Below are positions 1-8,588 of a stretch of DNA of 33,120 nt, one piece after another. The stretch's first letter is position 1. Each line of letters opens with the position of its first letter. This stretch comes from Candidatus Bathycorpusculum sp. (GTDB lineage Archaea; Thermoproteota; Bathyarchaeia; Bathyarchaeales; Bathycorpusculaceae): NCBI GenBank assembly GCA_009781395.1, contig WQYG01000013.1, forward strand, positions 1-33,120, given 5' to 3'. The position numbers and the translations under genes were made by a program. The notes beneath the pieces are model-generated. The model saw nothing but the letters and a program-made list of their open reading frames with translations. It did no database searches and had not been told where the DNA came from.

Positions 1-47
1 ACTACTTTTTCAGATAAACACTTCTTACACGTAACCATAATTGATAA

Positions 48-746
48 CCTTACTTACAAAATTACTACAAACCTCTATATCTCTCTATTGGTGAAAACTC
101 TCAAAACATTCTTTTACAACCGTTAACGACCTATTTTGCTTCTAAAACATTACAAGTTACTTTCTTACAGCTCCTTATTGCCGTCAATGGACGAGCAGGC
201 CTCAAACGTATACCACTTGTTGTATCCGCCAAACCACTTTTAGAATGGATACAAGAACACCCAAACAAAGACCAATCAGAGACGTCACTATGGTGCTCCT
301 TAACCGATAATCGGGTAGGAGAACAATTAAGCTATAGACACTTCCGCTTAACAATCAAACGGTTGGCACAAAAAGCAGGGATAAACAAAGACATTTGCCC
401 CTCCATTTGTCGTCATACTTCACTTATGGCAATGGCTAAAGTTTTCACCAAATGCCAATTAGACCAATTTGCTGGGACCCGCAGTAGTAAAATGACCCGT
501 CAATATGTACGCTCTTCTGTAGAAGATCTAGAAGATGCTATACTAGAATTACATGGACCAAAACCAGCTGCAACAAAAGATGTTGGTATAGTAAAGCTGG
601 TTGAATGTCCAAAGTGTAGTAGTCAGAATCCTTTTGGTAACATACGCTGCGCCACCTGTGGCCTGATAATAAACAAGGAAACAACATTAAAATTTGAGAA
701 AAACCAAAAAACAACAAGAAACGGATCTACAAGAGCAGAAACATAA
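48..746 (+). pseudogene. Tyrosine recombinase (phage/archaeal integrase) C-terminal catalytic remnant with C-terminal zinc ribbon
   Basis: Frame is open from 48 (stops at 15, 42 and 45) to 746. Translation includes GRAGLKRIPLVVSAKPLLEWIQEHP, then SICRHTSLMAMAK (R-H-x-x box) and TRQYVRSS (catalytic Tyr region), then CPKC..CATC. The N-terminal half of the integrase is absent in frame. Confidence 0.7.
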
Positions 747-752
747 AACTAC

Positions 753-793
753 AAAAGAGCCTTGAAAAACTTATAATGTTCTCGGCTCTTTTT
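753..793 (+). terminator. Hairpin with T-run downstream of integrase remnant
   Basis: Perfect 9-bp inverted repeat AAAAGAGCC (753-761) / GGCTCTTTT (784-792), followed by T. Confidence 0.45.
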
Positions 794-990
794 ACAGCCT
801 CCCATTCTTCTCTGGGAAAAAGCTCAGTTGTTCTTTAGTGAGTGTTATTTCTCTATTTTTCTGAAAATCGTTAAGAACAAGATTAGCGTTTTATGAGAAA
901 AGTTGTTTAAACAGCAGTTGCTATTGATATGTATCAACTGCAGTAGTTAAAATTGAACATGGAGAAAATGACCGTTATCGTCTATTATTT

Positions 991-1737
991 ATGGGATTGA
1001 GACAGTTGATGAGTGTATTAAGTGGAACTATTCAAGGTAAAGTAATCCCGCGTAACTTTGGAAACATTAAGCATTTGACAGGGTCAAGACTGAAGGATTC
1101 GGGTGATTCTTTAATGGAGACGTTTTTTCAGCAATTTTTCACGGAAAAGTTACAATTTTCTAAGCGTGATAGGCTTTATGTTACTGAAAAGGTGGATGGC
1201 GCGAATGTGGGTGTGTACAAGTTGGGTGGTGTTTTGTATCCGGTTATGCGTAAGGGTTATGATGTACGTATGTCTGAGTGGGTGTTTTTGCGGCGGTTTG
1301 CAGATTTTGTAGCCGATAATGTTGCTCGTTTTGATGCGTTGCTTTTAGAGGGGGAGCGGGTTTGTGGGGAGTGGATGATTAAGACTCATTCACTTTTTTA
1401 CAAGTTGCCGCATGAACCGTTTGTGGTGTTTGATATCATCCAAGGTGTGGATAGGCCTGTTAGGTTAGAGTTTGTTGAGATTATGGCGCGTTGTAAATGT
1501 CATGGTTTTACTCATGTGGGTTTAGTGTGGGAGGGTGGCGCTGTTTCTGTTGTGGAGGCGCTTGGGTTGTTGGGTGGGGGTTTTCATGGTTGTCAAGCTG
1601 CGCCGGAGGGTGTTGTGTATCGGTACGAGCGTGACGGCGCTTTTTTGATGTCGGCAAAGTTTGTGTCTAATTTGAGTGTTGGCGGCGATTACATGAATGT
1701 AGAGGATGCTTACAATGAGTGGACACAGTGGCACTAA
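991..1737 (+). CDS. RNA ligase family protein (nucleotidyltransferase superfamily)
   Basis: N-terminal KHLTGSRL; motif I EKVDGANVGV (KxDG); motif III GEWM; IIIa FVVFDI; IV EGVVYRYE; V AKFV. Confidence 0.85.
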   Translation: MGLRQLMSVLSGTIQGKVIPRNFGNIKHLTGSRLKDSGDSLMETFFQQFFTEKLQFSKRDRLYVTEKVDGANVGVYKLGGVLYPVMRKGYDVRMSEWVFLRRFADFVADNVARFDALLLEGERVCGEWMIKTHSLFYKLPHEPFVVFDIIQGVDRPVRLEFVEIMARCKCHGFTHVGLVWEGGAVSVVEALGLLGGGFHGCQAAPEGVVYRYERDGAFLMSAKFVSNLSVGGDYMNVEDAYNEWTQWH

Positions 1738-1777
1738 CCCGTTATTGTTTCATAATCTAACGCTTCTTTTTCGGTTG

Positions 1778-3151
1778 TTATGCTTTTTTTATAATCCATT
1801 TACCTTTCTTTTTTGCTCCCTCACGCTCAATAATGCCGTTCTTTTTTAAGAGTTGTAAATTGTTTTCAATACTGCGATTAGTCAGACCTATTTTTTCGGC
1901 AAGCTGCTTGATGGTTATCATAGGATTTTCCTGAATTAGTGTTATCATTTGTTTTTGTTTTTCATTTATTCCGAAGTTTATTCCGAAGTTTATTCCGAAG
2001 TTAGCTTCGGTATAATTTTTAGTAATGTTGGTAGAGGCTTTAATGCGTTTGAATTCAATCTCAAAAAAGATTTTTTTATTTCTAAAAATAGGTTTAGAAA
2101 TGCCGTCTTGTTTGCACTCAGTTTTTATCGTATTTATTCCTCGTCCCCATCGCTCAATTTGGCCGCTATGGTAAAAAACGGTGGCAATATGTGGATTGTG
2201 TAAAATCGATCTGTGAGATGTTAAAAGTTCCTTAAAACTGATATCCTCAGGCAATCTGGCCATATTTGAAATAATTGCTTTATCCTCATATACTCGTATA
2301 CTAATCGGCGTAAAATATGAATAATCATTATGAATAATCGCGTTTAAAACGGCTTCACGCATAGCCTCATAAGGCACAAGAAACTCTTCAATCCGCTGAA
2401 TTCCCTCATAACGAATCCACCCTTTAAAGTACTTCCCATAGAGCAAATCAAGAACTTTATCAGCCAACTCGATAAGCGAACCACGAACTTCATCTTGATA
2501 ACGCACCTCAACATCATTATCAAAAAAACCAATCTTAACACAAGCACCTGATACCCATTTCTCAGGATTCGCACCAAAACACATAGTGGCCGCACGTTTT
2601 ATAAACTCATTTTCCTTCAAGCTAAGATTCTCAAGCAGTGTATCAATTGGAATGTCTACGTCTTCTTTTTTCAGACGCCTGCTTTGTATTGCTTTTTTGC
2701 GAAAAGTTTCAAACGCGTCTGTCGATAAATCATTAACTGAAACATTGGGAATTGGTACACCATCCCAGGTTTTACCCTGTTTACGAAGTAAAAATTCTGA
2801 TAAACCATTTCCAGTTAATTCAATGGTGGTTGAGCCACTGCGTTTATAATATTTCCCCTTATAGGCAATAGCAAAGGGGTGCGACGTAACATCAATGGAG
2901 ATGTAATCTTTACCACTCTCACTATGGAGTGCAACGTCAGCACTTATCATCATGGCATTAGAAATCTTTTGAGGAACTACAGCAAGCAAACCTTTAGCAT
3001 CCGCAAGTCCAACAACTTTTCCAGCATCATTTTTGCCAATTTCAAGCACACCACCGTTTGTGTTAGCAAATGCGCAGACAGTTTCTAAGTACTCATCTTT
3101 CCAAATCAACTTAAATTCAAGTCTGCTGTGCTCCATAAATCTCCACTTCAC
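1778..3151 (-). CDS. AlbA_2 (Schlafen-like) DNA-binding / HATPase_c_4 putative transcriptional regulator with C-terminal wHTH
   Basis: N-terminal ExxxLEFKLIWKDEYLETVCAFANTNGGVLEIGKNDAGKVVGL (AlbA_2); YEAMREAVLNAIIHNDYS and GQIERWGRGINTI (HATPase_c_4-like); NFGINFGINFGIN linker; KQLAEKIGLTNRSIENNLQLLKKNGII wHTH. The true start may be MEHSRLEFK, 5 codons downstream. Confidence 0.85.
   Translation of the reverse strand: MKWRFMEHSRLEFKLIWKDEYLETVCAFANTNGGVLEIGKNDAGKVVGLADAKGLLAVVPQKISNAMMISADVALHSESGKDYISIDVTSHPFAIAYKGKYYKRSGSTTIELTGNGLSEFLLRKQGKTWDGVPIPNVSVNDLSTDAFETFRKKAIQSRRLKKEDVDIPIDTLLENLSLKENEFIKRAATMCFGANPEKWVSGACVKIGFFDNDVEVRYQDEVRGSLIELADKVLDLLYGKYFKGWIRYEGIQRIEEFLVPYEAMREAVLNAIIHNDYSYFTPISIRVYEDKAIISNMARLPEDISFKELLTSHRSILHNPHIATVFYHSGQIERWGRGINTIKTECKQDGISKPIFRNKKIFFEIEFKRIKASTNITKNYTEANFGINFGINFGINEKQKQMITLIQENPMITIKQLAEKIGLTNRSIENNLQLLKKNGIIEREGAKKKGKWIIKKA
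1965..2000. repeat. 3x 12-bp tandem repeat TTTATTCCGAAG encoding (NFGI)n
   Basis: Exact copies at 1965-1976, 1977-1988 and 1989-2000, inside the AlbA_2 gene. Confidence 0.95.
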
Positions 3152-3374
3152 AAGATGTCTGATATTTATTCTGATACTGCATTTTATTTATTCCGATATA
3201 AACTCCATTATTTGCTTCAGATATCCCCTCATGCTTACGTTTTTATTAGCAGAAGATTAGCAAAAGCTTTTTTGTTAATATTTTCTGATAACCGCGTTGA
3301 GTAGGTATGTTTGTACATGCCCAAATTTTGTCGTAATTCAGCTAAAATTGGTTTGTTGGGCAAAAAACAAACAA

Positions 3375-3398
3375 TTTATTCCGTAATTTATTCCGTAA
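3375..3398. repeat. 2x 12-bp tandem repeat TTTATTCCGTAA upstream of the AlbA_2 gene
   Basis: Exact copies at 3375-3386 and 3387-3398. Related single sites at 3165-3176 (TTTATTCTGATA) and 3187-3198 (TTTATTCCGATA). Confidence 0.9.
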
Positions 3399-3603
3399 TT
3401 TTTGTCGAAATAACTCTTGTTATGTACAAGCATACACTCATTTTTTAGTTTTTTGAGAACGTTGTCTTTAGTTGCTCGGTAAAAATTATGCAGGATTATG
3501 TTTTATGGATAAATGCCCTTTCGTTATCAATACTTTCTTTTCCTGAAAAATAACAGGATACAGAGAAGAGCGCCAAAAGAAAAAAGAGGATATTATGGCG
3601 ATA

Positions 3604-3644
3604 TCTCCGTGTAAGTTTGGGTTCAAATCCCAGCGGTCCCACCA
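3604..3644 (+). repeat. tRNA 3'-half-like sequence / copy 1 of 28-bp direct repeat (att-like)
   Basis: TCTCCGTGTAAGTTTGGGTTCAAATCCC (3604-3631) followed by AGCGGTCCCACCA. This gives a T-arm TTGGG-TTCAAAT-CCCAG, acceptor 3' strand CGGTCCC and ACCA. No matching tRNA 5' half is seen upstream. Confidence 0.75.
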
Positions 3645-3843
3645 CACAACAACCACACATAGCAATTCATATTTAGAGAAAACTAAAGTATTGTTAGTTG
3701 TAATGAATAAGGCTCTGTTAAATTCAAAATTTTTTTTGAGTAATTATAAAAGGCTATTTATTTATCGACGATCACTAAAGGGTGGTAACTCAATTTTTGA
3801 ATGAAAACATGTTAACAATAAATAGTGTGAAGTAAAATGATGG

Positions 3844-5529
3844 GTGAACTTTGGTGTCTATAAAATGTTTTATGAGTATTTTGTAGCTGAAGATAAAGTT
3901 GAGGCTGTGCGAGTTATTGCGCAGTATTTGGATATGCTTGCAAATGATACTTTAAGGTATGTGGCTAAAGATAGAGCTACGTTGAAGGGTGAAATTGGAC
4001 TTTATAAACAGTTTTTGGATGCTGAGAGTTTGCCTGTTAATTCAGAATGTCCTAAAGAAGTAATTAAGCAGTTGTCAAAGTATTTTCAAAGGGCTGTTCA
4101 ATGGGAAAAAGCGGAAACAATGATAAACATTACACCGCCTGCTAATTTAGTGGGTATTGCTAGTTCTGCGTATGCTAGTTTGTTTAATCCCAATTTTGCA
4201 CAAGATGAAGTCTCGGGTTACTTGTTAGCTACTGAGTTGGTGGTTACAAAATTTTTATCAGAGCTAGTTGGTTGGGATGTTAAAAAGGCTGGTGGGGTTT
4301 TTACGTTTGGTGGGAAAGGCATTAGTCTGTATGCAGGCAAAATTGGACTTGTAAAAGCAATTCCTAATGTTAGACGTTTGGGGGTTGGCAATAGCCAAAC
4401 AATAATTATTACTAGTGAAAAGGCTCATCCTTGTAATTTTGAAATATGTGATTGGTTAGGTATTGGTAGTGATTTTTGTTTGAGTTTGCCCACTGTTGCA
4501 AATGGTCAAATAGATTTAAAAATGTTGCAGGCTACGCTAAGAGAAAAATTGAAAAATGGTGTAAGAATTGGTTGTATTATTATTAACGGTGGAACAACTA
4601 ATGAAGTTATAATTGATCCTATCAAAAAAATAGTTGAAATTAGAGATAACCTTGTTTCTGAGTTCCAATTAGATTATGTACCCCATGTTCATGTTGACTC
4701 TGTAATCGGTTGGATCTGGCTAGTTTATAAGTACTATGATTTTAAAAAAAATAGGTTAGGTATGTCTCAAACAGAGATTGCAAAAATGTCTGCTATGAGA
4801 GATAAAATTTCTGAGTTAAAATATGCCGATTCTTTTGGGGTTGATTTTCACAAAACCGGTTTTTGTCCATATATATCAAGTTGCATAATGGTAAATAACA
4901 AAGCTGACCTGCACGCCTTAGGCGGAAAATCAGCCTATGACATTGACTCATTAAAACATGGTGAATATGCACCCTTTGAATGGACTTTAGAACTCTCTAG
5001 GGGATCTTGCGGCCCAATTTCTGCATACATAGCCTTTAAATTATTTGGATTAGAGTGTTTTCAAGAATTAATATACAACATATTTTCTAATGGAGAATAC
5101 ATTCGCAAATTGTTAACAGCAAAAACTGACTTTGAAGTAATCAATAACGAAACAGAAGGATTTGCCACATTATTTGTAATTCTCCCCCAAACAAAAACCC
5201 TACGCTACAACGACTATACAAAATTAGCAAATGAAGCAGAAGTAAAAACTTTGTTAGATTACAATCAACAATTCTTCTTATTTCTATCAAAAAAATATGA
5301 AACAGGCGAAATCGGTTTTAAACTAACTTTCTCTAAAAATTATAAACCCCTCGGAGCCAAAGTTAAAACAGGCTGCTTAAAAATCTATCAAGCATCCCCC
5401 ACAGCAACCAAAGAAAAAATCTATAAAACAATTAACCAGCTAATTGAATTAAAAAAAGAGTTTGACAATAACAATAAAACCTTCAAAGACCAAACAAACA
5501 GACCAACAGACTTTGTATACAGAACATAA
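3844..5529 (+). CDS. Pyridoxal-dependent decarboxylase, group II family (glutamate/tyrosine/diaminobutyrate decarboxylase-like)
   Basis: PLP-fold motifs HVHVDSVIGW (HVDxA-like) and DFHKTGFCPY (PLP Lys); TPPANLVGIASSAYASLFNPN resembles the family substrate region. Confidence 0.85.
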   Translation: MNFGVYKMFYEYFVAEDKVEAVRVIAQYLDMLANDTLRYVAKDRATLKGEIGLYKQFLDAESLPVNSECPKEVIKQLSKYFQRAVQWEKAETMINITPPANLVGIASSAYASLFNPNFAQDEVSGYLLATELVVTKFLSELVGWDVKKAGGVFTFGGKGISLYAGKIGLVKAIPNVRRLGVGNSQTIIITSEKAHPCNFEICDWLGIGSDFCLSLPTVANGQIDLKMLQATLREKLKNGVRIGCIIINGGTTNEVIIDPIKKIVEIRDNLVSEFQLDYVPHVHVDSVIGWIWLVYKYYDFKKNRLGMSQTEIAKMSAMRDKISELKYADSFGVDFHKTGFCPYISSCIMVNNKADLHALGGKSAYDIDSLKHGEYAPFEWTLELSRGSCGPISAYIAFKLFGLECFQELIYNIFSNGEYIRKLLTAKTDFEVINNETEGFATLFVILPQTKTLRYNDYTKLANEAEVKTLLDYNQQFFLFLSKKYETGEIGFKLTFSKNYKPLGAKVKTGCLKIYQASPTATKEKIYKTINQLIELKKEFDNNNKTFKDQTNRPTDFVYRT

Positions 5530-5793
5530 AAAACAGTACAAAAATAACCCAATAATAACAAGTTGAAAAATATTAAACAAAACCCTAAAAATTCGCCAAG
5601 ACCATAACATATCGCGATATAGAAATAAACGCGCCCTACATCCAGTATTTGACAAAATCTTTTTTAGACTTTTGCGCAACCTGATATGGGGGTATTTCAA
5701 AAACCATACCTGTTTTCTACTATAGTTCTAAAAAACATGATGGAATACTGAAAAGGTATTGAAAAAAAAGAAAAAGTAGTTGTATTGGAAAGC

Positions 5794-5821
5794 TCTCCGT
5801 GTAAGTTTGGGTTCAAATCCC
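5794..5821 (+). repeat. Copy 2 of the 28-bp tRNA-3'-like direct repeat
   Basis: TCTCCGTGTAAGTTTGGGTTCAAATCCC is identical to 3604-3631. Downstream sequence differs (GTAATCCATCA). Confidence 0.9.
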
Positions 5822-6008
5822 GTAATCCATCATATGTTAAATGTATTTACTTTTCTTTTTTCTCTTTTTTTTGAAATGTAAATATAAAAATGAAATAACG
5901 CCCAGTAGAACGCCCGCAAGCACCTATAATCTTTCTCAAACTAAAGCTATCTCTAGCAGTTTGTACATTATTTTCTCTACTGTCTTAAGTATTACTTTCA
6001 TCAGATAA

Positions 6009-7379
6009 TCAATCATCATTATCATTAGATGCCCTATTACTATTGGCATTGTTGTATATATCACTAGCATCCGGAGCGTTATTACCCAAAATCCTGCCAC
6101 CATGATTATTGAACGTGCCGTAGAGATTGTACACGCCACCACCAGTTGTAGCTGTGTTGTTGGTGATTTTGCTGCTTCCCATAATGTTAAAAATTCCCGC
6201 TCCCTCAAGGGCGCCATTGGTCAACCAAAAATCTCCAGACTCTATGCATACACCACCACCGCCTATAGCTGTGTTGTAGGAAATTTCTCCACCCGACATA
6301 CTAAAATTGCCTCTATTATATACGCCACCCCCTCTAAAAGCAGTATTGTTAGCAATAATCCCACTAAACATGTTAAAAGTGCCACGTGATATGTGCACGT
6401 AGTCGTAAGAAATATAGATTCTACCAGACATTTCGCCAGCTGCCTGACAACCCGAGTTGAATACACCCCCACCACGAGTTGCTACGTTGTTAGTAATCAC
6501 ACCGCCCAACATATTAAAGGAACCAACTACATGTATGTATACACCACCACCATGGCCCACACCACCACTACTTGAAGTTGCTACATTATCTGAAATCAGA
6601 CCATTTAACAATTCAAAAGTACCCTTATCTATGTATACGCCACCACCATAAAAGTAAGCAGTATTGTTAGTAATCGTGCCATCAAACATCTTAAACTTGC
6701 CCGAAGATTGTACAGCTACGCCACCGCCCCTATATGCGATGTTTTTAGCAATTCTTGCCTCATCTAACAATTCAAAAGTCCCTTCATTGTACACACCCCC
6801 ACCAGCAGAATAATAGCCATAAGCAGAGTTCTTAGTAATCACTGCACACCCAGACATCATAAAATAACCCTTGTTGTACACCCCACCACCTTTATCTATA
6901 GCAGTGTTGCCTGAAATTTCGCCACCATACATGATACATGTGCCACCATTATTAACAAGCACTCCACTACCTATCGCACCCTTTACGTGAGTTACAATAA
7001 TCTTGTCAAGTCCTAACATGCCTTGCCCCTCAACAGTAATGGTGCATGTGTTATTTGCCCCTGTTAGTTTGTAAAACCCAATGATCTTATTGCTTGTTAA
7101 TGTAATGTTTTTGTTAGTTGGAATCGTTAGGGTTCTTGTTAGTTTGATGTTTTTGTTTAGTGCGATGCTGGTGGGTGTGTTGGGTGGTGTGTTGTTTATG
7201 GCTGTTCTCAGTTCGGTTTCAGTTTTAACATGTACCGCATTCTCCAAAGAAGATTTTTCTCCACTATAATAACTGTACAAATAGACTGAAGAAGTTAACA
7301 CTGCAAAAAATAGAAAAACCAATAACGTAGTTTTACGAGAAATACGCAGCTTGTGTTTAGTTTTTACATTCGCATCCAT
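6009..7379 (-). CDS. Cell-surface right-handed beta-helix (POMP/adhesin-like) repeat protein with N-terminal membrane anchor
   Basis: N-terminal TM (TTLLVFLFFAVLTSSVYLYSYY) followed by about 10 degenerate repeats of GGGVYNxGxFxMxGGxIxxNTA. Confidence 0.8.
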   Translation of the reverse strand: MDANVKTKHKLRISRKTTLLVFLFFAVLTSSVYLYSYYSGEKSSLENAVHVKTETELRTAINNTPPNTPTSIALNKNIKLTRTLTIPTNKNITLTSNKIIGFYKLTGANNTCTITVEGQGMLGLDKIIVTHVKGAIGSGVLVNNGGTCIMYGGEISGNTAIDKGGGVYNKGYFMMSGCAVITKNSAYGYYSAGGGVYNEGTFELLDEARIAKNIAYRGGGVAVQSSGKFKMFDGTITNNTAYFYGGGVYIDKGTFELLNGLISDNVATSSSGGVGHGGGVYIHVVGSFNMLGGVITNNVATRGGGVFNSGCQAAGEMSGRIYISYDYVHISRGTFNMFSGIIANNTAFRGGGVYNRGNFSMSGGEISYNTAIGGGGVCIESGDFWLTNGALEGAGIFNIMGSSKITNNTATTGGGVYNLYGTFNNHGGRILGNNAPDASDIYNNANSNRASNDNDD

Positions 7380-7600
7380 ACAAGTAACTCTTACGGCTGT
7401 ATTTTGATTTAACCCAGATTAGATGCTGCTTTATAAGCATTATTTCAAAAACTTTGATCACAACAAAGCGCTGCAAAAAGCAGAAATACACTTCAAGGGT
7501 GTTGTTGTTGGTTGTGTTTGTGTTTTGTTTGTGGGTTGTGGGTTGGTTTTGGCGTTAGCTTTAATATGGTTATTGTGTTTTTGTTTGTGGTGTATTTAGT

Positions 7601-8560
7601 GTGAAAATGTTAAGTGTGAATTTGTTGGCTTTTCAGGCCGCTCAGAAGCTTTTGGTTAATCCTGAATTATATGGTGTAGCTGTGTCAAAATCGTCTGCGG
7701 GTGCTGTTATTGTTGATGCAGGTGTTAATGTTCCAGGTGGTTTTGAGGCTGGGAAGATTTTAACTGAGTTGTGTCTTGGTGCGGCTGGAAAGGTTGATCT
7801 TGGCTTTAAATCGTATGGTGAGATTGATTTTCCTTCTGTTATTGTTACGACTGATTTTCCGGCTGTGGCCTGTTTGGGTTCTCAGTTTGCTGGTTGGCGT
7901 ATTAAGGAGGGTGATAATATTGCCATTGGGTCAGGTCCTGTTCGTGCTATAGCTCTTAAGCCTAAAGAGGTTTATGACGAAATTGGTTACACAGATCCTT
8001 GTGATAGAGCGGTAATTGTTCTTGAGAGTAATCAGTTGCCTACGGATGTGTTAATTGAGAAAGTTGTCAAGGCTTCTGGTGTTGCTCCTGAGAATTTAAT
8101 TGTGGTGGTTGCTCCAACAGCTAGCATTGCAGGGTTAACTCAGGTTTCAGGTCGTGTGGTTGAAGTTGGTATACATAAATTAAAAACTGTTGGGTTAGAT
8201 CCTAAATGCATAAAGTATGCTATGGGGTATGCGCCTATTTGTCCTTCTGGTCCTGATTTTGAGGTTGCCATGGCACGCACTAACGATGCCATACTCTATG
8301 GTGGTACCGTTTTTTGTGCAGTTGAATACGATGATGAAGTAAAATTGCAGGAAATTGTTAATCAAACACCTTCAATGATGTCTAAAGATTACGGCAAACC
8401 TTTTCTGCAAATTTTCCGTGAAGCTGACAAAGATTTCTACAAAATAGACCCCAACCTGTTTGCTCCCGCCGTCATAATAGTCAACAACATAAAAACCGGT
8501 CGAACCTTCAAAGCAGGAAAAATTAACCCCCAAGTTTTAGCCCAAGCTTTGGGCTTCTAA
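7601..8560 (+). CDS. mch: Methenyltetrahydromethanopterin cyclohydrolase
   Basis: Full-length similarity by eye: SVNLLAFQAAQKLL, SSAGAVIVDAGVNVPGGFEAG, LCLGAAGKVDL, IGSGPVRAIALKPKEVYDEIGY, VCPTGPDF-like ICPSGPDFEVAMARTNDAILYGG. Confidence 0.93.
   Translation: MKMLSVNLLAFQAAQKLLVNPELYGVAVSKSSAGAVIVDAGVNVPGGFEAGKILTELCLGAAGKVDLGFKSYGEIDFPSVIVTTDFPAVACLGSQFAGWRIKEGDNIAIGSGPVRAIALKPKEVYDEIGYTDPCDRAVIVLESNQLPTDVLIEKVVKASGVAPENLIVVVAPTASIAGLTQVSGRVVEVGIHKLKTVGLDPKCIKYAMGYAPICPSGPDFEVAMARTNDAILYGGTVFCAVEYDDEVKLQEIVNQTPSMMSKDYGKPFLQIFREADKDFYKIDPNLFAPAVIIVNNIKTGRTFKAGKINPQVLAQALGF
8539..8555 (+). terminator. Hairpin at the 3' end of mch
   Basis: Perfect inverted repeat AGCCCAA-gct-TTGGGCT next to the stop codon; T-rich sequence follows. 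Confidence 0.4.
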
Positions 8561-8588
8561 CTTTAATTTTTAGTTAACACCATTTTTT

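Noticed and set aside
1965-3398. CRISPR-like array from repeated TTTATTCCG
   Set aside because: Units are 12 bp, contiguous or irregular, without spacers; no cas genes present.
3604-3644. Intact tRNA gene or split-tRNA 3' half at copy 1
   Set aside because: No D-arm or anticodon arm upstream and no complementary GC-rich leader as expected of trans-spliced halves; called an att-like remnant instead.
6102-6651. Plus-strand ORFs (6102-6389, 6393-6575, 6457-6651) and minus-strand ORFs 5936-6217 and 6263-6475
   Set aside because: They overlap the beta-helix gene and are Thr/Pro/Val-rich shadow translations of its repeats.
7495-7600. GT-rich low-complexity tract before mch
   Set aside because: Low complexity with no repeat unit or structure; likely part of the general skew mosaic.
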